Numbered from the stretch's first letter, positions 47,801 through 57,708 are shown. The stretch: DNA of 64,000 bases from Nereocystis luetkeana (GCA_031213475.1 JARUPZ010000003.1:11379127-11443126), one strand, 5' to 3'. Numbers and translations: made by a program. Notes: a model not told the origin generated them from the sequence alone.

Positions 47801-50800
47801 TGTAACATTTTGGGGGGGGAGGTAATGAGCGCCCGAATGCTGAAGTTGTATATATCAGGAGTAGGAGTGGTGCTCCGCCTCGAAAGCGATGCGTGATCAA
47901 TGATCAAATGACTACGTAAGGCAAGCAACAAATTAGTACCCCCCCCCCCCCTGAACATTGCACCCTGCCTCGTCGGTGAAAACCCGACGTGCTAAGTCCC
48001 AGCAATAGGGTGTTTGCGAAAGGACCGATTATGGTTGGGTGGAGAACCACAGGCTACTCACCAAACCAAAACAGAATCGGGTCTGAAACTGCTTGCGAGA
48101 ACCCGAAACAATAATTTCGGTTTTGAACTCGAAAATTGAATAAAATGCTAGGAATTTAGAATACAGCCGCAAATGACAAATAACGAAATAAAAGTATGAA
48201 CAATGGAACACCAACGGCGTCGTACGACATGCTGCTCCCTGCTGCTGCTGCGTGGCTCGCTGCGTTTGTGTGTGCTCTGTGTGCTCTATGGCGGTCATGC
48301 GAAGAGTGCCAATCGATGCGACCGGGGCCTGATTTGCAGTGCGTGCGTAGGCGTGCTGTGGGTGTGCCTGTGGTGCGGTAACACGCCCCAGATCCCAGAG
48401 TATACCGCTACTTTGTTGCCGCAGCAACAACAAGTAGCACAGCAGAGCAACAACTTCAGCAGCAGTCCACAACGCACACGGCGCCGTCAACGATGTTGAA
48501 GCTGCACCCTGCCAGCCCTCCGCCGCATATGGTGGTATGCCTTTGCCGGTCATAACGAGGGCTTCGCGTTGACACGGACTCGCCAAATGGGCCGTGCGCT
48601 TGGTTAGATAGCTTGGTGGTGAGAGGCGACCCATGTATCATGCTTCCCTCCTTCTGGCTGCTGCTGTACGCTGTGCGATGAGTACCTGACGTAGACGATT
48701 ATGATTTCTTGCCAAATGCAATGTTTTCATTCGTCCGGGGCGATTCCGGGTTGTCCTGGCCAATAATTTGATGATCCTAATCGAAACCCAAGAAGCCGAA
48801 CCCAACCCGAAAAAATTGTGAAGATATGGGCCATATGAGCCGATTTTGAGTCCTGATTTTGGGAAGTTGATTAATTTTTGGGATCGGGAGGATAGAAATA
48901 GGCCAAACCAAACCATAATCTAAACTTCGCAAACACCATATTGTAGAGTTGCACCCCGTCTGATTGAGAACCGGGTACCCGGTGGCGGGTCCCCGGAACC
49001 GTCGGAACCGGAATCATCCCGGCCCAACTCACCCAGTCGCGGGTATTTTTACCCCGGGTACCCGGGTACCCGTCAATTGTTCTATACGGAGCCCCCAAGA
49101 CTGGGGTATACGTTGGTTTATACATACACTGCAGCGAGCGGCTGTGCCCCTAGACTCTTCCCTCTCGACCCTGCAGATTATGGACCGAGAATAGAGAATA
49201 CCCCTATGAATACCTGCTTTCGTACAACACGCTGCACACCCACGATAACCCTTACGAGCGTAAATGAGCGGCCCTACTTCACCATGAACCAGGAGATAGA
49301 CCAATCACAAGAAGTCCCAACCTTTCGATGTTTGTTGCTGTTTCCCATGGTTTCAGCACGGGATGGATATAGTGGATGTTTGATGAGATAATTGGACGGA
49401 GATCGGTCTGGGTTCTTATGTTCCGTGTGCCATGCTCTTGTTTCAAACCTCCACTCCCCACCTCTCTACTCGATCCCACAGAGAATGCCCCTACCTACTT
49501 GTCTTCTTTGGCATGATTTATCGAGAGCGGCGAAATCAAGTCATGCTTCCCACCTTTCGCGTTACCACGCTGCCGCTCAAAAGCTACAAGGGGAGAAAAT
49601 AGTGTATGGTAGCCGGGGTACCCGTGGCCGCCCTACCTCGCCGCTGCTCAAATGTAAAAGGGAAGCAAATAGTGTATGGGAACCCGGGTACCCGGGTACC
49701 CGGAGTGTCCGCTTCACCCGCCGCCGCTCAAACGCTAAAAGGGTAGTAAATAGTGTATGGCAACCCGGGTACCCGGTTCCGGTTCCGCCCTAACCGCTCC
49801 TCACCCGGTCGGGTACCCGGTTCCAAATTTTGAGGCCGGGGTGCAACTCTACGGCATTGCAGGGACGCGAGGGTCTATGGTTATGCGACTACGGCCATGC
49901 ATGATAATGGGTAGACCCCCCCCCCCCCCCCCCAATGCTCCGTCTCGAAAGGAATGCATGATCAATGGCCAAATGAGTAAGGCAAGCAACAAAATGAATA
50001 CGCCCCCCCCCCCCCGTCGCCGAGTACGACTACGGCCATGCATAACATGAGTACACCCACCCCCCCTCGGTCGTTGTATTTCGCCTCTTCCTACCGGGTA
50101 CACTCCGTATGCATATAATGCGTTCGTGTACTCGTAGGTGCGGGATATCAACTTTACACCGTTCGTACGTAGTCTGTTGTATTGTGGCGATATTAGTTGT
50201 TTTTGCGGCGTACGCAACATTGTTGTGTTGCTGCTATTAATACGAAATTCAAGCAGTGTGCGAGTTTGCCGGGGCTACGAATGACCTTTCAGAATGTCTA
50301 CATATCCGGACGCTTGTGTGGGAGAACCCCAATGCTTCTTTGTCTGGGTCGGTCGGTGTTCCGCTCAACTGGCGGTGCTTGAATAGTTCTGTATGCTTCT
50401 CGGCTGATGCCAAGAGGTGTGGTGCCTGGCATCGTCGGGAGCATGCGCGTTGTCCCGCGTCGCAGTGGAAGTCGTCCTCAGGATTGGTAGGGGTGTGAGC
50501 GGGCGGGACTTCCCAGCAAGTTACTAGTTGGCTGGCAACTATCCGACTTTAGTTGACTAGTCGGCTGACGCTATTTTGTAAACCAGGTATCTCTTTTCAG
50601 TGGACTCGTCGACTGGCGCTATCTTTGTTTCGTTTTACATGGAACAAACACTATCAATTAAACGCCAATGGCCTTTGGAACTACTATTGGCACCGGCGCC
50701 GCCGCCGGCGATGGGATTGGACACGCCATGTATTTTAATTAGTTACAGTAGCCCTTTCTGCCTCTCCGAGCGAGTGGTCTCACGGGAAACTGCGCACCCC

Positions 50801-53800
50801 GTAGCTAATCTGCCTTCCACAAACACGGAAACCTAATAGTTGGGTAGTTGGCACCGCTGCAACTAACTGTAAGACCTAGCCAACTAAATGCCTTAAACAG
50901 GAGTTGGCGACTTTTAGTCATAACTAGTACCTAGCTGGTGTGATTTTTCAGTCATCCGGCTCACCGTGATTGACGAACGGGTGAACGAATGAACGAGGTG
51001 TACCTAATACCTGTCTGTGTCATGGCGGCAGTGGCCCTTGGTTCGCTGCCGCTTGCGCCGGCGACGTATGCACAATCATTTAAAAAAGCTCTCGTGAAGC
51101 AAGGACGGGAGGAAGGAACGAAGGGAGGGAGGGAGGGAGGGAGGGAGGGAGGGAGGAAGGCAGTATACTATCATTAATACACGATCTACCGTGAGTGAGA
51201 CCGTACAAGCTTTGCTGCTTTCAATCCGTGCTGACTCACGAGTAAACCCCTTCGACTCACCTCTACCACGTTTCTTTTCCTACACGCAGGTGAAGTTCGT
51301 GCTGCTGCGAGAGCCCCGCTTGCCGGAAAAAGCCTCCAACTCTCTAGACTTCGTGATCCTTTACGACGTGCTCGTTCACGTCGATCTGCATATCACCAAC
51401 AAGTACGTACGCGAGATCGCGAGGGTACTGAAGCCGGGGGGGAGAGCGTTTTTGTCCACGGCAAACTTCCTCAGCCCAGGTCAGCGTTCGGGATTATTTC
51501 ATTCATCGTATGTGCTGCTTGTTGCCGCGGTAATGACACAAGACGCCTACTTGTACTGTAAGTAAACGACACCTACTGCTGTAGTAGACGACACCTACTG
51601 CTGTAGTAGATGACGCCTGCTGCGGTAGTAGATGGCACCTACTGAAGCGCAGGACACCCGCTGCTGCATTGCAGGACACCCACGTACTGCTGTACCTAGT
51701 GCATGCAGGACACGTACAGCTGTAGTGAAAAACAGGGAAGCTGGTCCACCAGGACAGGATCAGTGACGTCGTGAGCACCCGCAGCGTACGTATAGTTGTG
51801 TTTGTACCAACGCTGTTTGTACCCAACGCCGCTGGAAAAAGGTAAATACAGGTGCAGGGAACGCAAGCGCCTTGATCACCTCCCCCCCTCCGACCTTCTT
51901 CTGTCTTCTTTGTCGGAAATATTTGTCACGTCGGACAGATCAGATCAGATCAGATCAGATCAGATCACTGTACAAACCACACATATATTTTCCGCGGATC
52001 TTGCGTCATGTGCGCAAAACTTCCGCGGGGCTGATCCACAGCTGTATACTTTCTGAATGATCTCTTAATTGTTTCCGCCGTACCTGGTAGTGATCTGCAG
52101 GGTGTGCTCGTGTCGCTGTTACGTGTACCCGTGTTGTAAGCACATCGTCGTCTGGTTTGGACACGATCTGTGTTGTATGCGCACTTTTCCGCGTGACGAT
52201 CTGTAGGATTTGCATGGTGTATACGATATCGAAGTATCACACAGCTTGCAAAGATGAGTTTCGACGAAATCCTCGATCTCACAGCTGGCGTTTGTTTTTT
52301 TGTAAACACGTGCCAGTACCTGGTAAGACGTACGAGTATGATACCAGGCATGTCCCAACCCACTGACCTGTACGATCTATTGAAAGGGCAGGCAGATTAT
52401 CATCTGGCCGGTGCGATATGTTAATATTCAAAGGTGTGCTTGTTTCTCGTTGTCGGTGCCCCCTGTCCCTCGCCGAACTCCCTCCCTGTCGTGGCCAGGC
52501 GGGTGGGATCGCTTTATCGCGCAAGACAAGTACAGCGTCGGCGGGTTTTATTGTGAGTATAAATCGTATATCGACTTTTTCCGCTTGAGTGCGTGCGTGC
52601 GTGCGTGCCCGTCGTCTGCTTGCTTGCTGCGGTATAGGGTCGATGTTTTTCACGTGGTTGAGCGTTACAAGGCGGAGTTCGGGTGTGTAGTTGGTGAACC
52701 TCTTTCCAGTAGCCCAACAGACTACTGTGATACCCTAACACGGTACTGAGCAGCCTATTGTGGAAGGGTCTCGGAGGGTGCGGTGGTTCGTAAACTTTGG
52801 CGCACCGACCCAGGAATATGTCGCCAGCAGACCAATACTCGGAGCCTAGATAGTCACACAGCAGCACACTTTTTTTTTTCGTGTATAATGTCTAAGTCGC
52901 GTTTCCTTTAATACACGGAACGGCTTCAGCACTTCTGGTTGTAGGGATCTTGGCATGCTGCGGCTGTATTACGCCCCGTATTGACCCTTCAGGAAGTGCA
53001 GTCCCGTTTTGGGGGACAAACCACTTAGTTTTTGAGTGGTTTGTCCCCCAAAACGGGACTGTAGTTTTTGCCCTAAAAGGGTCAAGCCGAGCTTCTACAG
53101 TAGCACGGTGTTGGGCGAAATAGCTGCGGACCTGCAAAAGACCAAAAACGCTTTGCTCTGGCATTGTGGGGGGGCTAATGTAGTAAGAATCAGAACCCAC
53201 GATGGGCCCATAGCCACAAATCTCCCCTATGTGCTTGCCTACCATAGTTGATCCTGATTGCAGTGTTCCTTCGTAATACCGTGGTCGATACCGATGCTCC
53301 CTCCCCCCGCCCCGCGCTCGATAACCGTGTTATTTGTTGTTTGCTTCTGTTTGGCGAAGTCATGTGCCCTGACATGGTGCGCCTGATGTTGGGCAAGGCG
53401 GGTTTGACGGTGGTGAGGGAAGGGGAGCACGATGCTTCCAATTCCTATTACAACAGGCGAGCCACGGGGGGCAGGGGGGGGAAGGGGCGTGCTCGTTGGT
53501 TGCTTGCTTTAGTAGTTTGACCATTGACCACGCATCCATCTTGAGGCGGACCACCATTCCTTCTCCGAATAGGCAAGCGGGGGGGGGGGCTGGTTATAGA
53601 CTCGGCAGCAGTACATATCCAGGACCCTGGTACGTCGTACACATTTTGAGTTATGCACACACTTTGATCCTGCAGAAGCTTGAGCCTCGCCTGAGGAGAC
53701 TCGGGCGGCAAGGGCTCGATTAAACCTGTAAAGGCTTGATTGAGCCTGTACTGTACAGGCTTGAGGTTTAAACCTCTCACACCTCCGATAGGTCATCGGC

Positions 53801-55188
53801 CCCCACTTGATTATCTAGGTATCTGAAGACAGATATATCATCTGTTCCTGGTCTTGTATGGTCTATGGCGCATGTTGCCGGGTGGGACCCGTACAACCTT
53901 GACGCTCTACCGTAGAACGTTTTTGCTGGGTTGGATCTGTACTATGCAAACAGATTCTGCACAACTCCTCACAACGGTAGGTGAGGGAACTAGATGATCT
54001 ATCTGTCGGTAGATAGATCATCGTCTGTCGGAGGTGTAAAATATTTGGAGGCCCTACTGCTGTATTTGTCGCGGGAAATACTTGAGATATTTGTCACCAA
54101 ACCAACTACCAGGTACCAGGTACGACGTATTTATATTTGTGAAAAACGTTCATGCTTCGTCGGCTAAACGCATACCTGGGTATCGGATACACGTATGATA
54201 TAATCTCGGAGAAGCATGGGAAACGCGGGCGTGATTCAAGGGCTTTCTACACAAGACGGCCGGAACTCCGCTCTTGCGCAATGTGGGCGTAAACCAATAC
54301 CTTGTGGAGACATTGGACAGTGCAGCACATACACCATTAGGCTTACCGAGTCGAGAGGTTGTCGACACCTCCTGGTGTTTGCGATTAGTAGATTGTTCAA
54401 AGTCTCCAAAATGTTTTTTCACGCTCACCTTGTGCAAGCGGGGGGTCCCGGCCACCTGTGTGTTAGTAGTGTGTGCCCGCAGGCTTCGTGCGCTGCGGTT
54501 ACGCGTATCCCTTCTCGGCTATTGAGAGCCTGGGCCCCTCTCTCTACTAATAGCTGCTTAATTTTTCCCACGCTCTCGTCCTTTTTTTGTGTTTTTTCGT
54601 TACGGCGCTTGCGCTTAACGAAGTTTGGTGGATATCGGGCAATGTTTATTTTTTTTATTTTCAATACGATACCGATATAGACGAGACCTAAGGTTGAGCC
54701 GAGTAGATACGTACGAACCCGATATTCGATGCCTGGTACATGGAAGTCTTGTTTCACTCTTTTACGAATTAAGAATTGAAAGTTCGGGGATGCCAGGCGA
54801 TGGGAGGGCCAAACGAGTTCGAGACGATATATCGAAAAATCGATATATGTATTTGGAGTACATCGAAACTTCCGATATCATAACCCACACAAATCGAATG
54901 ACACTGCTTTCTCCCCCGCCCCATACGACTACGGCCATGCGGGACATGAGTTTACCCCAGCCCCTCACCCCTACCTCTCTTTCTTGCTCTCTCTTTTTCT
55001 CTCTCTACCTCTCACTCTCTCTTTCTCTCTCTGTTTGTCCCTCTACCTTTCTCTACCTCTCTCGCTCTTTCTCTTTCTACCTCTCTCTCTTCTCTCTTTC
55101 TTTTTCTCTCTCTTATCTCTTTCTCTTTTTTTCCTCTCGTGATAGGGACTACCTCGTGCTCGTGGAGAAGCCGATCGCGCCGCCGTAA
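41401..55188 (+). CDS. Class I SAM-dependent methyltransferase, nine exons
   Basis: Exons: 41401-41640, 43431-43597, 45181-45289, 46796-46861, 47436-47540, 51290-51479, 52499-52552, 53360-53456 and 55146-55188. Together they give 1,071 nt and 356 residues with every phase matching. Residues 1-80 are basic, then Ala/Pro-rich (a possible leader or disordered tail). The catalytic domain follows: NYAAEWEPQ before residue 136; SAM-binding motif I, EIGCGGG, at 183-189; the motif II acidic residue in CFDISKNML (Asp206); FVILYDVLVHVD at 250-261; and LKPGG at 276-280 ahead of the FLST strand. A C-terminal cap (GGFYF-MCPDMVRLML, then YYNRDYLVLVEKP) ends the protein. The fold transfers methyl from SAM; the substrate cannot be told from sequence. 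Introns 1-7 are GT-AG; intron 8 reads as GC-AG. The first exon is the least certain, since it carries no conserved motif. Confidence 0.85.
41729..41915. repeat. GGGTC-repeat inverted element in intron 1
   Basis: It opens with AGGGCTGTTTACGGGTCAGG and closes with GACCCGTGAAGAGCCCT, with GGGTC blocks on the left and GACCC blocks on the right. This is the same palindromic family as 4652-4770. Confidence 0.75.
42278..42458. repeat. GGGTC-repeat inverted element in intron 1, second copy
   Basis: It opens with AGGGTTCTTCACGGGTCATG, has GGGTC blocks around 42337-42362, and closes with CTTGACCCGTCA. It sits 360 bp from the previous member of the family. Confidence 0.75.
43000..43215. repeat. CAA/CAG trinucleotide-rich tract in intron 1
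   Basis: Mixed CAA, CAG and CGA trinucleotides over about 215 bp. The long Thr/Ala/Gln or Cys/Leu/Val frames on both strands are repeat artefacts. Confidence 0.9.
43328..43408. repeat. Poly-C flanked short repeat (ACGACTACGGCC family)
   Basis: It contains CCCGGTATTG, GGGTCTATGGTCATACGACT, ACGGCC and GACATGAGTACC followed by a run of C. Relatives occur at 3845, 20595, 44622, 47281, 49853, 50020 and 54920. It ends about 20 bp before exon 2 of the methyltransferase. Confidence 0.75.
44241..44368. mobile_element. TA-flanked MITE (CCCCCGTAA family), intron 2
   Basis: Its ends are TTGCGGGGGGGCATAGTCAA and TTTACTGTGGTCCCCCGTAA, flanked on both sides by TA. Four members occur in the window, 105-128 bp long, with no coding capacity. 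TA duplication and short size suggest a Tc1/mariner-type MITE. Confidence 0.85.
44511..45100. mobile_element. Cluster of four related MITEs in intron 2
   Basis: Four elements of about 90-115 bp follow one another, starting near 44511, 44743, 44889 and 44984. The typical left end is TTGCGGGGGAATAGTAATCA followed by GAACCAAATATT. The right end carries GGGTTCTGATTCTTACC and a C run with GTAGTAG or GTGATAG. They resemble the CCCCCGTAA family at the outer 10 bp but differ inside. The second element is followed by a (GTA)n run at 44850-44885. Confidence 0.75.
44622..44690. repeat. Poly-C flanked short repeat in intron 2
   Basis: GTCCCGGCATTGTAGGGATG, ACGACTACGGCCATG and ATCGAGTA. Same family as 43328. 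Confidence 0.75.
45300..45535. repeat. TTG/CTG trinucleotide-rich tract in intron 3
   Basis: Mixed GTTGTTG, GTTGGTG and CTGCTG words starting about ten bases after the exon 3 donor. The minus-strand 148-residue frame here is Gln/Thr/Pro repeat sequence. Confidence 0.85.
45776..45869. repeat. GTCCCGTTTTGG hairpin element in intron 3
   Basis: The arms ACCCTTTTAAGACTGCAGTC and GGGACTGCACTACCTAAAAG flank a short loop. The outer CCCTTTTA/TAAAAG ends show that the full element is about 95-105 bp. Confidence 0.8.
46010..46200. mobile_element. GTCCCGTTTTGG hairpin split by a nested MITE
   Basis: The left arm CTGCAGTTCCGTTTTTCGGG (ending near 46050) and the right arm TTTGTCCCGAAAACGGGACG with GCCCTAAAAGGGT (46160-46200) belong to one hairpin element. 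A complete CCCCCGTAA-family MITE (46053-46157) sits between them, in the loop. Confidence 0.85.
46053..46157. mobile_element. TA-type MITE (CCCCCGTAA family), nested
   Basis: 105 bp; ends TTACGGGGGACCATAGTTAA and TTAACTATGGTCCCCCGTAA are near-perfect inverted repeats of about 28 bp. The right flank is TA, the left GA. It is inserted in the loop of the hairpin element at 46010-46200. Confidence 0.88.
47281..47377. repeat. Poly-C flanked short repeat in intron 4
   Basis: GTCGGTGAAAATCCGACGTG, CCCGGCATTGTAGGGATGCG, ACGACTACGGTCATGCATG and GTCGAGTACC plus a C run. This is the most complete uninterrupted member of the family and ends about 60 bp before exon 5. Confidence 0.8.
48009..48937. mobile_element. 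930-bp TIR element in intron 5 (GGTGTTTGCGAA ends)
   Basis: The left end GGTGTTTGCGAAAGGACC, then GATTATGGTTGGGTGG. The right end reads inversely GGTGTTTGCGAAGTTTAG, then ATTATGGTTTGGTTTGG. The flanks are ATA on both sides. The interior shows no transposase; the frames at 48196-48640 are not conserved domains. Confidence 0.7.
48943..49852. mobile_element. 910-bp TIR element rich in CCCGGGTACCC
   Basis: The left end GTAGAGTTGCACCCC is mirrored by GGGGTGCAACTCTAC; just inside, AACCGGGTACCCGG recurs on both sides. The right third holds three direct repeats of about 75 bp built around AAATAGTGTATGG and CCCGGGTACCCGG (49590-49770). No transposase was seen. Confidence 0.75.
50515..50940. mobile_element. 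Possible TIR element in intron 5
   Basis: CAGCAAGTTACTAGTTGGC at the left and, inverted, CCAGCTAGGTACTAGTTATG at the right, with TAGTTGACTAG and TTAGTTGGCTAGG words inside each end. The inverted match is short and imperfect. Confidence 0.3.
51121..51156. repeat. (GGGA)n microsatellite
   Basis: About nine tandem GGGA units, 130 bp upstream of exon 6. Confidence 0.95.
51553..51720. repeat. 24-bp minisatellite in intron 6
   Basis: Diverging units of the form GACACCTACTGCTGTAGTAG, then GACGCCTGCTGCGGTAGTAG and GGACACCCGCTGCTGCATTG. Confidence 0.85.
51937..51967. repeat. (CAGAT)n microsatellite in intron 6
   Basis: Six tandem units of CAGAT at 51937-51966. Confidence 0.95.
52983..53085. repeat. 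GTCCCGTTTTGG hairpin element in intron 7
   Basis: The cleanest copy: arms GTGCAGTCCCGTTTTGGGGG and CCCCCAAAACGGGACTGTAG, with outer ends GACCCTT and AAGGGTC. Confidence 0.85.
53163..53278. mobile_element. MITE related to the intron 2 cluster, inverted
   Basis: GTAAGAATCAGAACCCACGA is the inverse of the GGGTTCTGATTCTTAC end of the intron 2 cluster. The other end, TTCCTTCGTAATA, is the inverse of TATTACGAAGGAA. It ends about 80 bp before exon 8. Confidence 0.65.
54249..54462. mobile_element. 215-bp TIR element (CACAGGTGGC family) in intron 8
   Basis: The ends ACACAAGACGGCCGGAACTC and GTCCCGGCCACCTGTGTG are inverted; the interior (AATGTGGGCGTAAACCA, CTTGTGGAGACATTGGAC, GAGAGGTTGTCGACACC) matches 14270-14380. 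This is the diverged single-copy relative of the macrosatellite member. Confidence 0.75.
54920..54950. repeat. Fragment of the poly-C flanked repeat in intron 8
   Basis: Short piece with CATACGACTACGGCCATGCG and GACATGAG, ending just before the polypyrimidine tract. Confidence 0.6.
54960..55140 (+). promoter_or_regulatory. 180-nt polypyrimidine tract before exon 9
   Basis: An almost pure CT-rich tract (CTCTCT, TTTCTC, CTACCTCTC) ends at the acceptor GATAG (55141-55145). It is far longer than a normal tract. It may help define the last exon, whose intron has a GC donor, or it may be an expanded microsatellite. Confidence 0.6.
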
Positions 55189-55368
55189 CAAAAAGCACGA
55201 AGGCATGTTGAGCCGTGCTGTATGTGCTCAGCTCTCAAGCTGTGATACAAGGTTCCTGCCGGAGCGCGCAGCACGCGATGACCGGGCCAAGAGCAAGCCC
55301 CCGGAGGCAAAAGACGATGCGACGGTTGACGGCACTCTTGCCCCTTAGGGGACGTCCGCCAAGGATAG

Positions 55369-55440
55369 TCATCAAGGACAAACGTCAAGGACAACCGTCA
55401 AGGACAACCGTCAAGGACAGACGTTGAGGACAGACGTCCA
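55369..55440. repeat. 12-bp minisatellite (CGTCAAGGACAA)
   Basis: About six units of CGTCAAGGACAA with variants CGTTGAGGACAG and CGTCCAGG, 180 bp after the methyltransferase stop codon. Confidence 0.9.
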
Positions 55441-57700
55441 GGAAACCTCCACCCTATATCTAGTATATTGAGTCAAGAGGGGCCTTGACGGGCCATTACT
55501 ACTGCAGACCGTCAACTGGCATGTTTTGCCTGCAATGCATTAACAGAGCTGTACCACCGTGTGCTGGGCTGGGTTAGATTGTAGTAGACGGCGGGGAACC
55601 GACCGTCCGTGTTTAGCAGATATGTTTTTTTTGTGGTTCTGCAATGTTACACCGTTCGATGCCGATCCACGAACAACGTACGATTGGTTCAACGGGTATG
55701 GCATCGAGTAGGGCTACCTACGTTGCACTGCTGTACGAGTACAGTACGAGTATTTTACCGCATGGTACTATGAGTATAGGTTCAGCGGGTGCAGTATTGA
55801 GTACTTCATCGGTCGAAGGGCATCGTCAGGCAGAAACGTTTCGTCCAAAATATGCTACCCCCATCGTACGGCACGCCTCATACGCCTCAATACTGGGGGT
55901 GAACAATTAATTGGGGAGCGGTTACGCTACAATCGGTATGGAACGCGCCCTTTCTCGGCCTGTGGGCCAGTATTATACTGGCTTTTTATTGGAGGGGCTG
56001 GTGCTACTGCTGTATAGCTTCCAACCGCAGCAGAACAACAGCAGCACCCCGGACACCTGATGAGGAACGGGAAAAAGCTCATCCAGGCTAAATTGCACAT
56101 GTTTTCAAGATGGGTGCGTTCTACACTAATAATTATGTAATAAGTTCAGCGGAATGACTTCTCGAAATTCTTATTTCTCTGTAAATCTCAGTTTGCCTTT
56201 ACACCAGTAATATATACCATGGTACCAGGTACCTGCTATTGCGGGGGGTCATAGTTTAACAGGACCAAATATTGTTAGTAAAGATGGTTAAACATATACC
56301 TGGTAGGTTTTATGTATACCATAGGTCCTATTAACTATGGTCCCCCGTAATAGCACTACTACTGGTGGTACTACTGAGGTATTAATGCGTACCTGGTAGA
56401 ATACTAAGATACACTTGAAAAATTATTAACGTTGTAGTATACTTCCGTTCCCCTCCCTGCCTCGGCAAGGAATGCTGCGAGGCATGCCCTATCAGGCTAA
56501 TAACGAGTGGGGTAGGTCTTTCTGGCGGGTGTAAGGCCGGACTCACCCTCAAGGAGTGATACCTTCTTGCTGCTGCCTGTGGCCGCGAGGCTCAGGCGGC
56601 AGTAGAGTTGGGTCGTACGTGGTGCGTCAGGCACGGAGACCTACGATTCGCGCGTCTTTTTAGGCAGCTGCGGCAGAGCAGCAATGCTCAATCGGGGTGT
56701 CCATGCGCGGAGGCAGGCGCCACCACAGGCCACACTACGGCACAGTCTATTGCGCCGGTAGGAGGCTGGATTCGACGACGAGGGAGGAGGGAGACTGAGC
56801 GTCGACGTGCGGGGAAGAGACGGATTGACCTCCCCCTGCGCGAGAATTTTTATTTCCCAGATCAGAACCGCAAGTGCGAGGAGCATTTTGTTTTTCAGGA
56901 TGACGGAGAAAGGGAAACGACTGGAAGGGAATGGCAACGAGTGCACGCGCAAAGGAGCGGGTGGATTGGGCCAAGGCGATGAGGCGGCCATGAAGAGCGG
57001 CAGGAAGACGGTGCATGGAGACCCATGATTTGCGCGCACACTATCATCACGAGAGAAGCAGTCATAGTTTGTTCTTTCCTGGTTTTGTTTTTCACGAGGC
57101 AGAATAGTATCTACCGGTACTCGTCACTGGTTTTTGTAGTTTAACGAGTTGTATACCCTTCATGGGGAATAACCTACGCAATTATCAGGGACGTGGTATC
57201 ATAACTGTGCTGCACCTTTTTGTGTCAGACAGTCCAGGAAGAGATGGCGATCGTTGATATTCGTGTGGCAGTAAGGTTCGATTGCTCCTTTTTTCACTGC
57301 ATATCCGCGAGTCTTCACTCTGACAGCACTCCAGATAGCAGGCAGGTGTGTTCCTCTTTCGTTTTCACGACTACCGTGCGTTTCGTACGGTGCAGGCAGC
57401 ACTTCAGACAGCATCCGCTGTAGTCAGCAGCCACGAGTTGGTTAGTGGTTGGAACGGGGGTACTCTATGTTATAGTTGAGAGGATATACCCGCGGCCATG
57501 TTAGTTCAGTTTTGCACATTGGTTTTATCTTGTGTGCGCTTTTTCCGTCTCGTGTATTTTGAGGCAGCCGAATTTTCGTTTTTTTTTGTTTTTCGGATCT
57601 TCCTAGGGCTCCAGCACCTTTGTGTGACCACGGACTCCTTCGTCAGAGAGTTAATGTGAGAACAACAACAACAACAAATACTACCAGGTATGATTGTTAT
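55441..57700. other. Intergenic stretch
   Basis: No gene is convincing. It holds a TA-type MITE (56239-56350) and opposing open frames at 56608-56982 (plus) and 56641-57039 (minus). These two frames overlap almost entirely and neither shows a domain, so I leave them uncalled. Confidence 0.5.
56239..56350. mobile_element. TA-flanked MITE (CCCCCGTAA family)
   Basis: 112 bp, ends TTGCGGGGGGTCATAGTTTA and TTAACTATGGTCCCCCGTAA, flanked by TA on both sides (56237-56238 and 56351-56352). It carries a TACCTGGTA palindrome internally. Confidence 0.88.
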
Positions 57701-57708
57701 TGCCCTCG

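Larger units (their letters stand above)
47970..49930. mobile_element. Poly-C flanked repeat split by two TIR elements
   Basis: The left piece (GTCGGTGAAAACCCGACGTG, GTCCCAGCAATA; 47970-48007) resumes at 49853 (GGCATTGCAGGGACGCGAGG, ACGACTACGGCCATGCATG, then a C run). The gap falls at the GGCATTGTAGGG site that is intact at 47305-47325. It is filled exactly by two TIR elements, 48009-48937 and 48943-49852. Confidence 0.75.

Noticed and set aside
50256..50498. 80-residue frame in intron 5
   Set aside because: Looks mildly protein-like but has no recognisable domain and would break the phase-perfect exon 5 to exon 6 junction; perhaps a relic.
53401..53456. GTGAGG at 53414 as the exon 8 donor
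   Set aside because: It would end exon 8 in phase 0, which cannot join the last exon in the frame encoding RDYLVLVEKP; the GC donor at 53457 fits.
56608..57039. Overlapping 124-residue plus and 132-residue minus frames
   Set aside because: Mutually antisense in GC-rich DNA, with no motif on either strand to choose between them.
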